Assembly (NCBI RefSeq): GCF_011745365.1
Contig: NW_024468910.1
Coordinates: 4,885,172-4,949,171 of the forward strand
Length of the DNA stretch: 64,000 nucleotides
Origin: Cryphonectria parasitica EP155
Taxonomy: Eukaryota; Ascomycota; Sordariomycetes; Diaporthales; Cryphonectriaceae
Direction of reading: 5' to 3'
The notes beneath the pieces were generated by a model, which saw only the letters and a list, made by a program, of their open reading frames with translations, had not been told where the DNA came from and did no database searches. Position 1 is the stretch's first letter. Each line of letters opens with the position of its first letter. Position numbers and translations under genes: made by a program. Below, in pieces: positions 9,798 to 21,448 of this stretch.

Positions 9798-11084
9798 CTA
9801 GTACTTGAGGGCCTTGGGCTTCTCCCAGCTGAAGCTCTGGTTGGTGCCGAAGTGGCCGTTCTTGGCCGTCTGGTAGTAGATAGGCTTGGCCAGATCCAGC
9901 TCCTTGACGATGACGCCGGGGCGGAGGTCGAAGTTGTTGCGGATGATCTCCACGAGCTCGTCGTTGGACTTGGAGGAGGTGCCGTAGGTGTCGACAAAGA
10001 TGGACAGGGGCTCCGCGACACCAATGGCGTAGGAGAGCTGGACGAGGGCGCGGCGAGCGAGGCCAGCAGCCACGAGGGACTTGGCGACCCAGCGGCCCAC
10101 GTAGGCAGCGGACCGGTCCACCTTGGAGAAATCCTTACCGGAGAAGGCACCACCACCGTGGGCACCCCAGCCACCGTAGGTGTCGACAATGATCTTACGG
10201 CCAGTGAGACCGGCATCACCCTGAGGACCACCGATGATGAACAGGCCGGAGGGTTGGATCTGTGTTTTTATGACTTGTCAGTATACGAAGCGTTTGTCAC
10301 ACACACAAGAGAGCGAGGAGGAATGTTGGTGCAGGGCGCGCAGACGTACGTGGTAGATGGTCTTGTCATCGAGGTACTGGGCGGGGATGACCTTCTTGAT
10401 GATCTTCTCCTTGATCTCCTTGCGCAGCTGCTCGGTGGTGATGTCCTCGGAGTGCTGAGCAGAGACGACGACGGTGTCGACACGCTTGGGTACGACGGCA
10501 CCGTTGTCGTGCTCGTACTCAATGGTGACCTGGGTCTTTGTGTCGGGCCGCAGCCAGGGCAGGGAGCCGTCGCGGCGGGCGGCGGACATGGCAGCGTTCA
10601 GCTTGTGGGCGAGGAGCAGGGTGAGGGGGAAGAGCTCAGGGGTCTCGTCGGTGGCGTAGCCGAACATGATACCTTGGTCACCGGCGCCGAGCTCCTCGAG
10701 AGCCTTCTCGTAGTGCAGGCCCTGGGCGATGTCGGGAGACTGCTGCTCAATGGCGACCAGCAGGTTGAGGGTCTTGTAGTCGAAACCCTTGGAGGAGTCA
10801 TCGTAGCCAATGTCCTTGATGGCGTTGCGGACGACGGTCTGGTAGTCAAGCTTGGCCTTGGTGGTGATCTCGCCGAAGATCATGATCATACCAGTCTTGG
10901 TGGCAGTCTCGCAGGCAACCTTGGAGAGGGGGTCCTCAGCCAGGCAAGCATCCAGAATTGAGTCAGAGACCTGATCAGCGATCTTGTCGGGGTGGCCCTC
11001 GCCGACAGACTCGGAGGTGAAGAGAAATCTTCCCTGGTTGTGGTGGGAGGAGCCATTGACTCCGTTGGTACCGTTGGCGGCCAT
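9798..11084 (-). CDS. SAM1: S-adenosylmethionine synthetase
   Basis: Makes S-adenosylmethionine from methionine and ATP in the cytosol. Two exons, 11084-10350 and 10259-9798. The 90-bp phase-0 intron has GTACGT at its 5' end and ACACAG at its 3' end. The product is 398 residues, the normal length for the family. The N-terminal domain has GEGHPDK at about residues 29-34 and the methionine-loop hexapeptide GAGDQG at 133-138. The region after the junction ([17 protein letters not shown], then GGGAFSGKD and [12 protein letters not shown]) carries the phosphate-binding residues. The leader CAACAACAATACACA before the ATG suits a highly expressed gene. A long open frame on the opposite strand is an artefact of codon bias. 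Confidence 0.97.
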
Positions 11085-12927
11085 TGTGTATTGTTGTTGG
11101 GGATGTGGGAATTGAGTGAAGAAAGGAGAACTGCCCGACTAGAGTCAGCAATTGCCTATTGATTTGTGAAGTACGATGCTGCGTTCGTTGTCTTCGACAC
11201 GGCGGGATGACGAAAGGTGCCTGGGACAAAAGGAAACAAAAACGCGAAGCTGGATGGATGAGAGGGAAATAGATTTGTAGTCGAAGAGAATGGATGTAGG
11301 GGAAAGGAAGAAGATGATCGTAAATCCCTGGGCACGGAGAGGGAGGGAAAGTACGGGAAAAGAGAGGGGAGGGTCAACACGGTCGACCAAGGTTTCGGAA
11401 TTTTTTTGAGGAAAGACAAGCTAGGGATGGCGTGCTGTCGGGAGGTTGGTGACCTGACTGACCTTTTTTTTTGGCAGTCTGAGCGTCGAAGAAGACACAA
11501 AAGACGAAGGAAAATACTAAGAGACAATACAGAGACGACAGGCAAACAGAACAATGCAGAATCCCCAAGATGATGGAAGGTTGAGATGAAGAAGAGGTGG
11601 TAGGGAAGGAGGAGAAAGACGAAGAGGGGCTGTCATGCAGGTGGGGGAGAATTTATTTGGGCTCAATCGGCGTCGGATGTACAAGCGGGGAGTACAATTC
11701 AGTACAGGAGACTATTGACTGCTACCAAGGCTCTGGGGTATGGATCCAATCTTGTTCTCCTCTTGAAGGGAGATGGCGGTAGAAGACCCAAGAGCTACAA
11801 AGACAGAGAGAAAAAAAAAGAAGAAAAAAAAAAGTCGCCGAAGGCCGGCGCCGGGTAGATTCTGCCATACAGTACTTTGGCAGTTGCCCCTTGGCCCGGT
11901 CCCCCTTCCCCTCCCTGTGGGTGTCCAGTACTTTTACCCTCACCAAATTGTGCTAGGTCCTTCTTGTACCCACTACTTTTCGAATAGGACCGCGCTCCTT
12001 GTCAAGGGCAGGTCTGTCAGCGCTCGACGCCCAGTGTTATTTACTCGCTGGAGCACGGGGTCCTGGGCCCCGCCTGGGACGAAGACCTCAGACCCGCAGA
12101 GATGGCACCACGAGGTTAGCGAATTGGCATTGCAGTACGTGCATGCCTCAAGTTTCTAGTGGACAAAATTTTTGTGAGGAATTCATGTGATGCAACTGTA
12201 GATGAACATGAGGTGAACGGATGATGCGGAGTAAAATTGTTCACGACGAGTCCCAGGCGAAATGAAAGCCCGGCCCTGTCGTTCCTGGAAAGCCAATGCC
12301 CAACAATCTGGGAACAGCCTGCTATACAACGTAATACGAAATCATATGTACCCAGCACATAGACCACTCGGGGTCGGGAAAACTCCGGTAGCGCTATGAA
12401 GGGAGTATCTTGCAGGAGATTATTTGAGAGCAAGTTCCTTCCCCACCAGCATACAAGACGGCAAATAGCAAGCAAATAGCAGGAATTGCACAATTTTCAC
12501 CTGATCTATTTGTCTCTCCTTCTCTCCGCCCTTACTACTTGAAAATCTACTACGTAGAGATAGACACCTGGGCGGCTGGGGGGATGGGGGAAGATCGTGG
12601 TGCCGAACCATGGTATCCTTTACCTACAACACTACGTGTAGCCCGAGCCTAACCGTTGCGCTTTAGTGGTGCCTCTCAGGGGTGTGCCGTACTACAGCAG
12701 TGCTGGCTATGCGTGCATGCCCACCAACGATAAGATAAGAAGCTTAATGGCGGGGCATGCTCACCATAGGCGTACCAGGCCCAAAAAATTCTAGGTGGAC
12801 GTCACCAGCATGTGTACGGTTGCGCACTCTCACCGGACCACACCTATGATATGAACCTCCAATCGACCACCTTTCCTCCCTCCTCCCCGCCTAGACTGTA
12901 AAAAGTATCAGCCAACCCCTCGTCAAG
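11085..12927. other. Divergent promoter region between SAM synthetase and GPN3
   Basis: Head-to-head intergenic region. The side next to the synthetase is pyrimidine-rich on the minus strand, as in leaders of strongly expressed fungal genes. An acceptor-like TTGCTGACTC...GGGCAG sequence near 11128-11150 hints at a 5'-UTR intron, but no strong donor was found. Nothing coding was seen. Confidence 0.45.
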
Positions 12928-13984
12928 ATGAGTAAATTCGGTGTCATGGTCATGGGGCCGGCAGGGGCGGGAAAGGTAAGAAGATGCCCTCTTTTCGTCT
13001 CTCCCTCTTTTCTGGCATGAAGCGTGGTGTCGCATCGCGTTCAGTCGGACTCCTCAATCGTTCTAACCACATCCCAACCTTCATCTGCAGTCTACCTTTT
13101 GCTCCGCCCTCATCACCCACCTCCAGCTCAACCGCCGCTCCTGCTTCTATGTCAACCTCGATCCGGCCGCCGAGTCCTTTGACCACGCCCCGGACCTCGA
13201 CATCAGGGACCTGATCTCCCTCGAGGATGTCATGGAGGAGATGGGCCTGGGCCCCAACGGCGGCCTGGTCTACTGCTTTGAGTTCCTGCTCGACAACCTC
13301 GACTTCCTCACCGAGGCCCTCGACGGCCTGACCGAAGAGTACCTCATCATCTTCGACATGCCGGGCCAGATCGAGCTGTACACCCACATTCCCATCCTGC
13401 CGTCCCTGTGCAGGTTCCTCAGCCAGGCCGGCGCCCTGGACATACGCCTCTGCGCCGCCTACCTGCTCGAGGCCACCTTCGTCGTCGACCGCGCCAAGTA
13501 CTTCTCCGGCACCCTGAGCGCCATGAGCGCCATGATGCTGCTCGAGGTGCCCCACCTGAACATCCTCTCCAAAATGGACCTGGTCAAGGGCCAGGTGCGC
13601 AAGAGGGACATGAAGCGCTTCCTCACCCCCGACGCCGGCCTCCTCGACGACGACCCGGCCGAGCTGGCCAAGAGACACGCGCTCGGCGAGGGCACGTCCG
13701 GCGGGGAGGGAGGCGGCCGGGCAGATAATGATGACGACGAGAACGTCGACCCGTCGGAAAGGGGTGCGGTCATGCGCGGAGCGAGTTTCAAGAGGTTGAA
13801 CAAGGCCGTCGCCGGTCTGATCGAGAGCTTCAGTATGGTCAACTACCTGAAACTCGACGCCTCCGACGAGGACAGCGTCGGCGCAATCCTCAGCTATATA
13901 GACGACTGCATTCAGTATCACGAGGCGCAGGAGCCCAAGGAGATGAAGGACGAGGAGTTTGAAGAGCAGGAGGAAGAAGCATAA
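12928..13984 (+). CDS. GPN3: GPN-loop GTPase 3
   Basis: Small GTPase required with GPN1/Npa3 for nuclear import and assembly of RNA polymerase II. Two exons, 12928-12975 and 13091-13984. The 115-bp phase-0 intron interrupts the P-loop (GPAGAGK, then ST). The product is 313 residues. Visible motifs are the P-loop at 10-18, the family-defining Gly-Pro-Asn insert at 70-72 (EEMGLGPNGG) and the G3 segment FDMPGQIELY. These are followed by the SKMDL specificity region and a conserved SMVNYLKLDASDEDS stretch near the C-terminus. Compared with yeast GPN3, it has an extra Gly/Asp-rich loop before the last helices and a strongly acidic C-terminal tail. Confidence 0.95.
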
Positions 13985-14374
13985 AAGGCCCTTGCTCAGA
14001 CTGGCGCCAGGGTTGGTGGGACGGGGGCCATCCCTTAGATACCATTGTTTTCTTTTTTTATTTGCATAGCATCGGCGTTGTGGTCCGGCCAACCCCTCAG
14101 GAATATCATTTACAGATCTCTGTCGTATCTGCACAAAAATTTTGATGTCGTCAGGCTCTCTCTTTCTTTGCACCCTTGATATTTTGCATACATCGTACTG
14201 TCATGACAAGTCATATGTGTCCCCCCCAACAAACGCCTCACGAATAAATCCATTCTGAGAAGAGCGCATGCACACGCACACATCCTCTGCTGGTCTGCTC
14301 ACCCCGTTCCTTCTTCCCCCTTTCGCGCCCAGTCCCACCGTTCTGTGCGTTGCTCGAGAAGACGACATCAATGA
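13985..14374. other. Tail-to-tail intergenic region
   Basis: 3' flanks of GPN3 (+) and the APQ12-like gene (-). It contains a T-rich stretch soon after the GPN3 stop; nothing else was seen. Confidence 0.5.
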
Positions 14375-15082
14375 TCATCGTCCGCGACCAGTCGTAGATC
14401 CATACCCGCCCCCCACGCCGCCCCCGGCCATATTCTGTTGCCCATCGTACCGCTGGTACTCTGCTACCCAGACATCCCTGAGCGACGCGCCGTACCCGGC
14501 AATCTTGCTCACCACCACCACCAGGTCGCGCACCGTCTCCTCGGGCCCCCTCTGGTACACGAACGCGATGGCGGCGGCGACGGCGGCCCAGAACATGAGC
14601 CGGAAGAGCAGGCCGGTGAGCCATACCAGCATGCGCCGTATCCACGCGAGGACCTGCACGGCCAGCACGAACACGAGCACCACGAGGAGCAGGATGACGA
14701 TGTCGGGGGAGTTGACGAGGATCTCGTTCAGGCGCGCGACGAGCGGCTCGGCGATGGGCGCCATGGTGTCGAGGAACTGCCGCCTGAGGTTGTTGAGCGG
14801 CGACGAGGACGAGAGGATGTGTCTGTTGACGAGGTGGAGGGTATTTGCCGAGAAGATGGCTGCGAGAACATACGAGTCAGTAAAGTAGTCAGGAAAGAAG
14901 AACAAGGGCCGTCATCGTCGTCGTCGCGTCGCGTGATCCTCGACGTGGCACGGTGCCGTAGGGGGAGGGCATGTGCCAGGGGCCTGGAGGGAGAATGTTG
15001 GTTACGGGGGCAGTCGCTTACTTTCTCTGGCCACGTTCAGATTCTGCAGGAGGGTATCAAAAACGTCTTGACCACCCTCCAT
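14375..15082 (-). CDS. APQ12: APQ12-family nuclear envelope/pore assembly protein
   Basis: Apq12-type proteins act in the ER/nuclear envelope membrane and affect nuclear pore assembly and membrane fluidity. Two exons were joined by hand: 15082-15022 (MEGGQDVFDTLLQNLNVARE) and 14859-14375. The phase-1 intron has GTAAGC and TCGCAG ends. The product is 181 residues. Near the middle there are two closely spaced hydrophobic helices separated by an RRM turn (LLLVVLVFVLAVQVLAW and LLFRLMFWAAVAAAIAF), the hairpin layout of the family. An Asp/Val-rich amphipathic segment and a Gly-rich tail follow. The first exon is short and lies apart from the main frame, so automated calls may miss it. Confidence 0.85.
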
Positions 15083-15949
15083 GACCTCGACTGATTCTGT
15101 TTCACTGCTGCTAACCACTGGGTGTGTTGCTTTGGGTGGAGAGAAATTGATTCGTAGTGAGCGACAGTGTGCGATTCTTCAGCGGGCGATAGTCGGACGA
15201 GTGTAGAGAGAAGGAGATCAAAAGCAGATGGGTGGAAGGAAAGATAAACCACCAGTCAAGGTTTTGAATGTACGTGGCTGAGAGGATCAACAAAGAAGAG
15301 CTGGATTGGATACTGGCAAAATCTTGTCTCGAAAAGCCAGGAGTCTCATGTACGGTGAGTTGTTGTTGCTCGCTTGGGTCTCGCAGGGTCCAGAATGCTG
15401 CGGAGATCAAAGGCCTGGTCCACTCTTGAAAGTAAAAGATGAGCAGGGATTCTCGCTCGTCAAGTGGAGCACGGACCCCAGGACCCAAAGTTCGCGTCTA
15501 CCAAAGCCAGGACAAGAGGAAATTCCGCCTCCACATTGCGTTAAGAAACATGCACAAAGATGAATCGATATCGCTAATTATGTGTATTTGTATTGGTGGT
15601 TGCCCAATTTTATCATCAAGACATTATACTTTATATCATAATGCTGTATACTTGAGGCATCAAGGCCAAGTGAAATATGTAGGAGCCTTTGACCCCAGGC
15701 TCAAAAGGGCAGGCAAGATTTCAGCCTGGTTTCTTGAAGGAAAATAGTAAATCAAAAGGAAAGGGTATCAAAGCCAAGGTGGCCCCTCCCCAGTTTGGGT
15801 ATAATTAATCTCAGTGCCAAACTAAGCCTGCTTTTACCCATCCACCATAGCACCGGTTTCATGACCACCAAACATCCGCTTCCAGCTTCCCTAGTAATTT
15901 AAGCAGAACAAAAGAGACATGGACAAAGAGAAAGGAGAGATGTTTCGAC
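15083..15949. other. Intergenic between two minus-strand genes
   Basis: Promoter of the APQ12-like gene on the left and 3' flank of the large unknown gene on the right. A locally AT-rich patch lies at about 15560-15680. No gene was seen. Confidence 0.5.
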
Positions 15950-18793
15950 TCAGGGAGATTCCAGACCCTCTAGAATCTTCCTGGCTGCATCGATTCTGCG
16001 CCTGTACATCCGAGCGTCCGTGCTGGCGCGGCTGTTCTCTGTGATGCCGAGAACACACCGACCGAGGCTTGCCACGAGCCTCTCGACCAGGAACTGATCA
16101 TCTCGGTGGAGAGTCTCTATCACTGCCGTGGTGCCACTCTGTTCGATGATGCTGGTCGGACTGCTGAGATTGTGCAGAGGAGGACGGTGCTTATGTTCTC
16201 CGTTGGTGACGCTATTGTTCTGGAGGCCCTGGCCACTGAGCACGGGATTGGATCCAGACTTGGCTTCTAGATCCAAAGGACCACTCTCTGGCGTAGATAT
16301 CCGACTGCTGCTAGATTTGCTGTTCCGGTTTACGAGCGGAAAGCTGCGGGTCGTACCGGAAGACTCAAACGATGAGACAGAAGGCGCGTGTGGCCTCGTC
16401 GAGGCCGTCGAGCTCATGGGCCGACGGATCGCGGAATAAAGTGCATCGGGGCGTGAACTCCTTTGCTCTGCCTGCAAGACTTTGACCGAAGGCGACTCGG
16501 TGCTAGAAGAGGTAGCACCATCCGAGATAGGAGGAGGAGTGTCTCGCCTTTCCACTGCATCTTTACCCAAATGCAAGGAAGGGAAAGTCTCTTGGCCAGC
16601 CTGGTCCGCCTGCTCAGCATCTCTCTCCTCCTCATCCCCTCCCTCCTCATCCTTGTCCTCCTCCTCCTCGTCGTTCTCAACTTCCTCATGCTCTTCATCT
16701 GCATCGTGTAAGCCCTGCGCCTGGCGGCTTCCAGAACGTTCTTCCGCAGTGGCAAAAGTATCGATGGTCGAAACCGACGTTTCGCTGCCACGTCGTGCTC
16801 TTGCTGCCAAGGACGGATTACCGTCGGCGACGGGTCCTCTCGTAGTCTCGACCGAGTCTTCGGAACCGAAGCTGGTATCACTGCCGCGGCGCCCCATACG
16901 CTGACTCATAGTCCCCATGGCGCTGTGGAGGAAGAAGTGCTCGTAGTCAAACGCGTCCTCGCGGTCCTCGTGCGATATCGGGTGCTGGACAGATTCATGG
17001 TAGATGGAGTCGCCGTCGTCGCTGACCCGATCATCGTCTTGCGCGACTGCTTCCTCATATTCTGACTCCGAGCGCTCCTCTTCGGCATCGCCATTCTCAG
17101 TGAGCATATCAGTGTTGTCCTCGATGCCCACATGAGTCTCGTAATGGACTGCACCCACTTGGTGGAAGTCGGAGTGATGGGCACTCTCTGTGCCCAGGCG
17201 CTCTGCGGTCACAGCAGCACTGACGGGTGAGATATCGTCGTCCAACTCACCCTGGAGCGGGGTGCCTGAATGACCACCCGGTGGCAGCGTATGTCGCGCC
17301 GGTGCCTCGTCGCTCAAGGGGGACACATCTGCATTGTTGGCCCGAGACTGTGGTTCCGGGTCCCCTGTAGATGTCGCATACCATGGATTCGTGGGAGCAT
17401 AAGTGAAGGGACTCGGCGTGCGCACGCCCTGCAAGCTCCGTCTCTTGATACTATCCGCACGTGCCTGCTCACGCAGACTCGAGATCTTGCCCTTGAGGTC
17501 GTTCACTTGGTCCTGGATATCTCTCATCTGCGACGTGGAAGCAGATCGCGAGAGCCCGCGATCGTTGGGCCCCCTAGTTGCTGGAGGGCTTGTGTTGGAC
17601 GAATACGCGTGCGTGATGCCGAGTCCGGTCGGCTTTGCGGGTTGCGACGCATCGTCCTCACCAAGAGGTTCCAATGAGGCATCGCGCATGATGTAGGAGA
17701 CCCTCTGGCGATTGTATTGGCCATTCAACTGATCAGCGCTCTTCGAAATAGTCAGGGCTTGTTGCCGAGGGCCGTTGGCCACGCCGAGCGAGGTCGATGA
17801 CCGCTGCGGGTAGACTTTGACGGGAAGACCGATGCGGAGCGAGTTATCGCTACTCATCCTGCGGTGTCCAGCAGGGGATGGGAGGCCCGCCGTCGACATG
17901 ATGAGAGCCGTGGATGCTCTCGTGATCGGGGGCGAGGGCGTGGAGGTGTTGGAGTCTGAGTATGAGGGGACGACCAGCGAGCTCCGGGCCCTCGTGAGGT
18001 TGTCTTCCATAAGTGTGAGCCTCTTCTTCGCGTTCGCAAGGATCTGTTCTGCCCTGCGGCTCAACTGGGAGGTGGTGTATTTTTGCCTACTGTCGCGGCT
18101 AAATGCCGGGGAGGAGAGTGGCAGGCCCTGTGAGAGGGATGTGTCGTCGGCATAAGAACTGGCGAGGCTTTCCTCGTCGTCCCCCTGAAAGACGCTATCG
18201 CCAACGCTGACAGTGTCATCAAACTCGACAACAACGGGGGCATGGTCGTGGTGGTCGGTGATGGTGCTGTTGCTGTCGCTGGAATTGCGACGTTCTCGCT
18301 GCGCCGCCTTTGCGCGCCTTCTGAGGGCGCCCAGACCGCCGCCTGTGCCTTTGCCTATGGTAGGAGAAGAACCCAGAGCAGCATCTCCCTCGCTGTCATC
18401 CGCCTTGAGCCCAAGAGCAGTGGTTGTCGCCGGGCCGTAGCGCTGCCGAGGGGGTGAGGGTTTAGCCGGAGTGCTCTCAGCCTCCGTCACCTCACCAATG
18501 TCCGAGAGCATGGTGCCATTCCCGTAGATGATGGGCGTAGTAGGGGCAACGCCGGAAGAAGCCTGGTATTGTTGGAATGAGTTGCTGTATATGTTGTTTC
18601 CTGGCGCATGGCCGGCCTGGGGGTACATCAGCAGGGAAGCCTGCATGGCTCCGTCGAGGTCACCGGGAGAGGAGTGGTCGTAGTCGGGTAGGATCATATC
18701 TGGGTTCGTTAGAGTCGGCGAGGCGGGCGGTTCTGGGCCTGAAGCCTGTGCCGAAGCACTGACGATGCCGCTAGAGAAAGCCATCGTGGTCAT
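15950..18793 (-). CDS. Large low-complexity fungal protein with short coiled coils, unknown function
   Basis: 947 residues in one exon, with ATG at 18793 (a second in-frame ATG is three codons later). The N-terminus has an LPDYDHSSPGDLDGAM block. A helix reading RRAEQILANAKKRLTLMEDN and a heptad-like stretch reading MRDIQDQVNDLKGKISSLRE could form coiled coils. Between them are long Ser/Pro/Thr-rich disordered tracts and one very acidic run of Glu/Asp near the last third. The C-terminus ends in a compact, probably conserved helix pair (LVERLVASLGRCV...MYRRRIDAARKILEGLE). No enzyme motif or membrane span was seen. The layout suggests a scaffold or cytoskeletal adaptor, but that is a guess. Confidence 0.85.
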   Translation of the reverse strand: MTTMAFSSGIVSASAQASGPEPPASPTLTNPDMILPDYDHSSPGDLDGAMQASLLMYPQAGHAPGNNIYSNSFQQYQASSGVAPTTPIIYGNGTMLSDIGEVTEAESTPAKPSPPRQRYGPATTTALGLKADDSEGDAALGSSPTIGKGTGGGLGALRRRAKAAQRERRNSSDSNSTITDHHDHAPVVVEFDDTVSVGDSVFQGDDEESLASSYADDTSLSQGLPLSSPAFSRDSRQKYTTSQLSRRAEQILANAKKRLTLMEDNLTRARSSLVVPSYSDSNTSTPSPPITRASTALIMSTAGLPSPAGHRRMSSDNSLRIGLPVKVYPQRSSTSLGVANGPRQQALTISKSADQLNGQYNRQRVSYIMRDASLEPLGEDDASQPAKPTGLGITHAYSSNTSPPATRGPNDRGLSRSASTSQMRDIQDQVNDLKGKISSLREQARADSIKRRSLQGVRTPSPFTYAPTNPWYATSTGDPEPQSRANNADVSPLSDEAPARHTLPPGGHSGTPLQGELDDDISPVSAAVTAERLGTESAHHSDFHQVGAVHYETHVGIEDNTDMLTENGDAEEERSESEYEEAVAQDDDRVSDDGDSIYHESVQHPISHEDREDAFDYEHFFLHSAMGTMSQRMGRRGSDTSFGSEDSVETTRGPVADGNPSLAARARRGSETSVSTIDTFATAEERSGSRQAQGLHDADEEHEEVENDEEEEDKDEEGGDEEERDAEQADQAGQETFPSLHLGKDAVERRDTPPPISDGATSSSTESPSVKVLQAEQRSSRPDALYSAIRRPMSSTASTRPHAPSVSSFESSGTTRSFPLVNRNSKSSSSRISTPESGPLDLEAKSGSNPVLSGQGLQNNSVTNGEHKHRPPLHNLSSPTSIIEQSGTTAVIETLHRDDQFLVERLVASLGRCVLGITENSRASTDARMYRRRIDAARKILEGLESP

Positions 18794-21448
18794 GTTGGAT
18801 GCTCTTGTTTGGAAAAATAGTCCGCAAGGGTTTCTAGAAGCCCTGGTGCATCAAAATTTGGAGCCCCGAGAGAAGGAAGTTCCCAGAGAGGCCGCGCCCC
18901 ATCAGCCCCTGGGTCGAAGGGTTGTCCGTAATTTCTCGTAGCTGGGTGTATGTACGGGTTGTAGCCCCCAAGGGGAGAACGACCGCGATAGTGTAGGACG
19001 AGATTGTGGTTTCCGTGCCAGCTGAGGGTGACGATGGGGGGCGTTTGATCACCTCGATCCGGTCCGGCAGGTCGTTGATAACAGAGTGAATCGTGTCTGA
19101 TTGAGGTCGAATCCGGGCACCAAATGGTATGGGGCCCAGGACTAGATATAGCAGCAGCAGCAGCAATGAAGCTGGACTGTGGTATTCTAGGCACAGCCTC
19201 GAGAGCCTTTATGGCGACATAACGTAGACGAGAGCTTGATAAGGCGGTCTCGAGCGGTGGTGATACCGAGCTAACGTGATCAAGAAGCCCGGAGGGCTCT
19301 AGTCGGCACGGGGTGTACGGCAGTGAGGGGATGCTTTGGGCTCAGTTGAGGCCCAAGGCGAGAACGAATCCGGAGATGACTTGGAAAGGGTGGCTCGATA
19401 GACGAGCGTATCGTTCGGAAGCGAGTGGAGGCAGGCTGAGCGCTAGAGACAGACAGAGAGCGACGACGGCGTTGTTCAAATAGGAATGAAGAAGAAGAAG
19501 AAGAAAGACTAGAAAAGGAGGGCGAGCGAGTATTCACCAACGGTTTGGATTGAAGGTGTGGTAGCATCTAGCGTCGGGACACAGGCAGTAGTAATAATTA
19601 CTTCATACAGGGGTGAAGAGGAGGGCCGGGGGGCAGGAAGACAGGAGCAACACAAGCAGGAGCAACTGGGTCGTGGGGAATCGAGGTTTTAGGACAAGTT
19701 TCTACGTTGAAAAGTAGAACAAAAAATGGGGAAAAGAAGAAAGAAACTAGGAAAACTAAAAGAGTGAACCGTCCAGTCCAAGTTTTCCTTTGGGGGTTTG
19801 ATCACCGGTCCAGAGAGACCCAAGAGATGCAATCTCAAAATCTCGAAGAGACCGGAGCCATAAATCTCGGTATCCGTTCCCATATGGCAGTCTAGGTAAT
19901 TATTTTTCCAATTCTCCTGAGCCCTGTCCCTGTCCCCTGGTGGATGCCCTGCTGGAGGCCCTTTAGCAGGGGCTTGCCACAGGCCCTGTCCCTGACCGTG
20001 CGTCCTGCACTCGGCCCCAATGTCCCTGGCTCTAGGGTTCAGCTCCCCTCAGGAACAGGAGGGAGGAAGAGAAGAGAAAAATGCGGATGAAGACAATGAG
20101 ATTGTTTTGTCTCTCTTGGGACTCGCACATGCCCTGATCCATTCTCATGCATGCTATCCGAGCATTCTATTTATTTCCCCACCCTCTATGTTCTCAACAG
20201 TAAGACACCTTTTTTAGCTGAGACGAAGTGAGACAGTCTCATTCATCGCAGTCGTACGTCTGTACTATGCAAGTATTCACGTAGTACGTACATTAGGCTT
20301 GCCCATTTGGGAGGTTTCTGGAGCATGTGCTGCTGCAGCATGAGGTGATGGTGCACTTACGTATGCACGTAGTCAGGGCCCACCAACCACCTTCAAGTCA
20401 TAGTATGTGCCCATGCTCTTTTGCCTAGCACGCAGGGAGGCCAGACTGTGCGATGATGCGATAGGGAGCCCACACGCTGGCTACTGCTGTTTGTTATGAC
20501 CAGTACCGTGTTCATACCCCCGGCCGTGACGTTGCACTTCTTCATGCGTGTATTTTTGTATAGAATCAGGGGGCTGGCGCCGTCGAGGCAGGATATTCAT
20601 AGTACTGTAGCCATAAGTCACAAAATAAGGTTGGGTCTGATTGATTTCATGCCCTCTTGGCTTAAACCCTGCCAGTGCCAGTGCCAACCCAGGACGAGTT
20701 CAATCACTGACGAGCAACCCCCCAATCCCAGATGAGAGGGATCCACTTGGCGTCGGCACTGTTTGACTGTACGTACATAGTAAGGAAACATTGTTTTGAA
20801 TGTGGGCCCTCCGGGCATGACCTTTTGACTCTCGGTCCTATACTATACGACTACGACGGCTGCTGCTGTGTTGCCGCAAGCCCCGAGCCGTTCTGCTCTT
20901 GTACTGATCAACAACTACTGGGTAATGAGCTTCTGTCTGCTCCTGATAGGCTCGACAGAGACGAGTGGCAGCAAACCGTCTGTCCCCTAATGGGCAGACC
21001 TGCATAAGGGATGCGACGTGTCTTGTTGTCTCTGGGTGGAAATGCTGCATTGGCAAGCCCTGAAGATGTTCATGAGGCGGCACATCTGGTCCAAGCAAGA
21101 GTAGAGCAAGGCAAAGCAAGAGCTCATTTATGGTATGCGCAGTAAGATATCGACACAGCGTGCAGTTGGAAGCAGTGAACCCCACTGACGAGCCGCTGAA
21201 GATGTACCACTGATACCATACTAGAATGACGATTAGAGGGCCGCCAGACTACTGTACCATAGTACCATAGTATAGCGGTGGTACGATAGTACAATCCCCT
21301 ACCGTGGCTGCACCCCTGGCACAACCACTAAAGTTTCTTATCGATAAGACCCTATCCAGAAATTTTGAAGATCGCATCGCCCATAGTCAAACCTCCTCTC
21401 TTGGCACATCCTAAGAAACTCAACGTCTGAAATGCATAGTAGCTAAAG
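18794..21448. other. Divergent intergenic region
   Basis: 2.7 kb between the large minus-strand gene and RPF2. The left ~0.8 kb is purine-rich on the plus strand and is probably the 5' UTR and promoter of the unknown gene. Short GTAC-based palindromes cluster at 20251-20294 and 21252-21292. No coding exon was recognised. Confidence 0.45.

Noticed and set aside
9768..10961. 397-codon plus-strand frame over the SAM synthetase gene
   Set aside because: It is the antisense shadow of a highly codon-biased gene. The minus strand encodes a complete synthetase, and the shadow has no motif and runs across the intron.
12950..14173. 407-codon minus-strand frame over GPN3
   Set aside because: Antisense shadow: GPN3 motifs are unambiguous on the plus strand. 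The shadow is a Val/Gly/Leu-rich mirror of biased codons.
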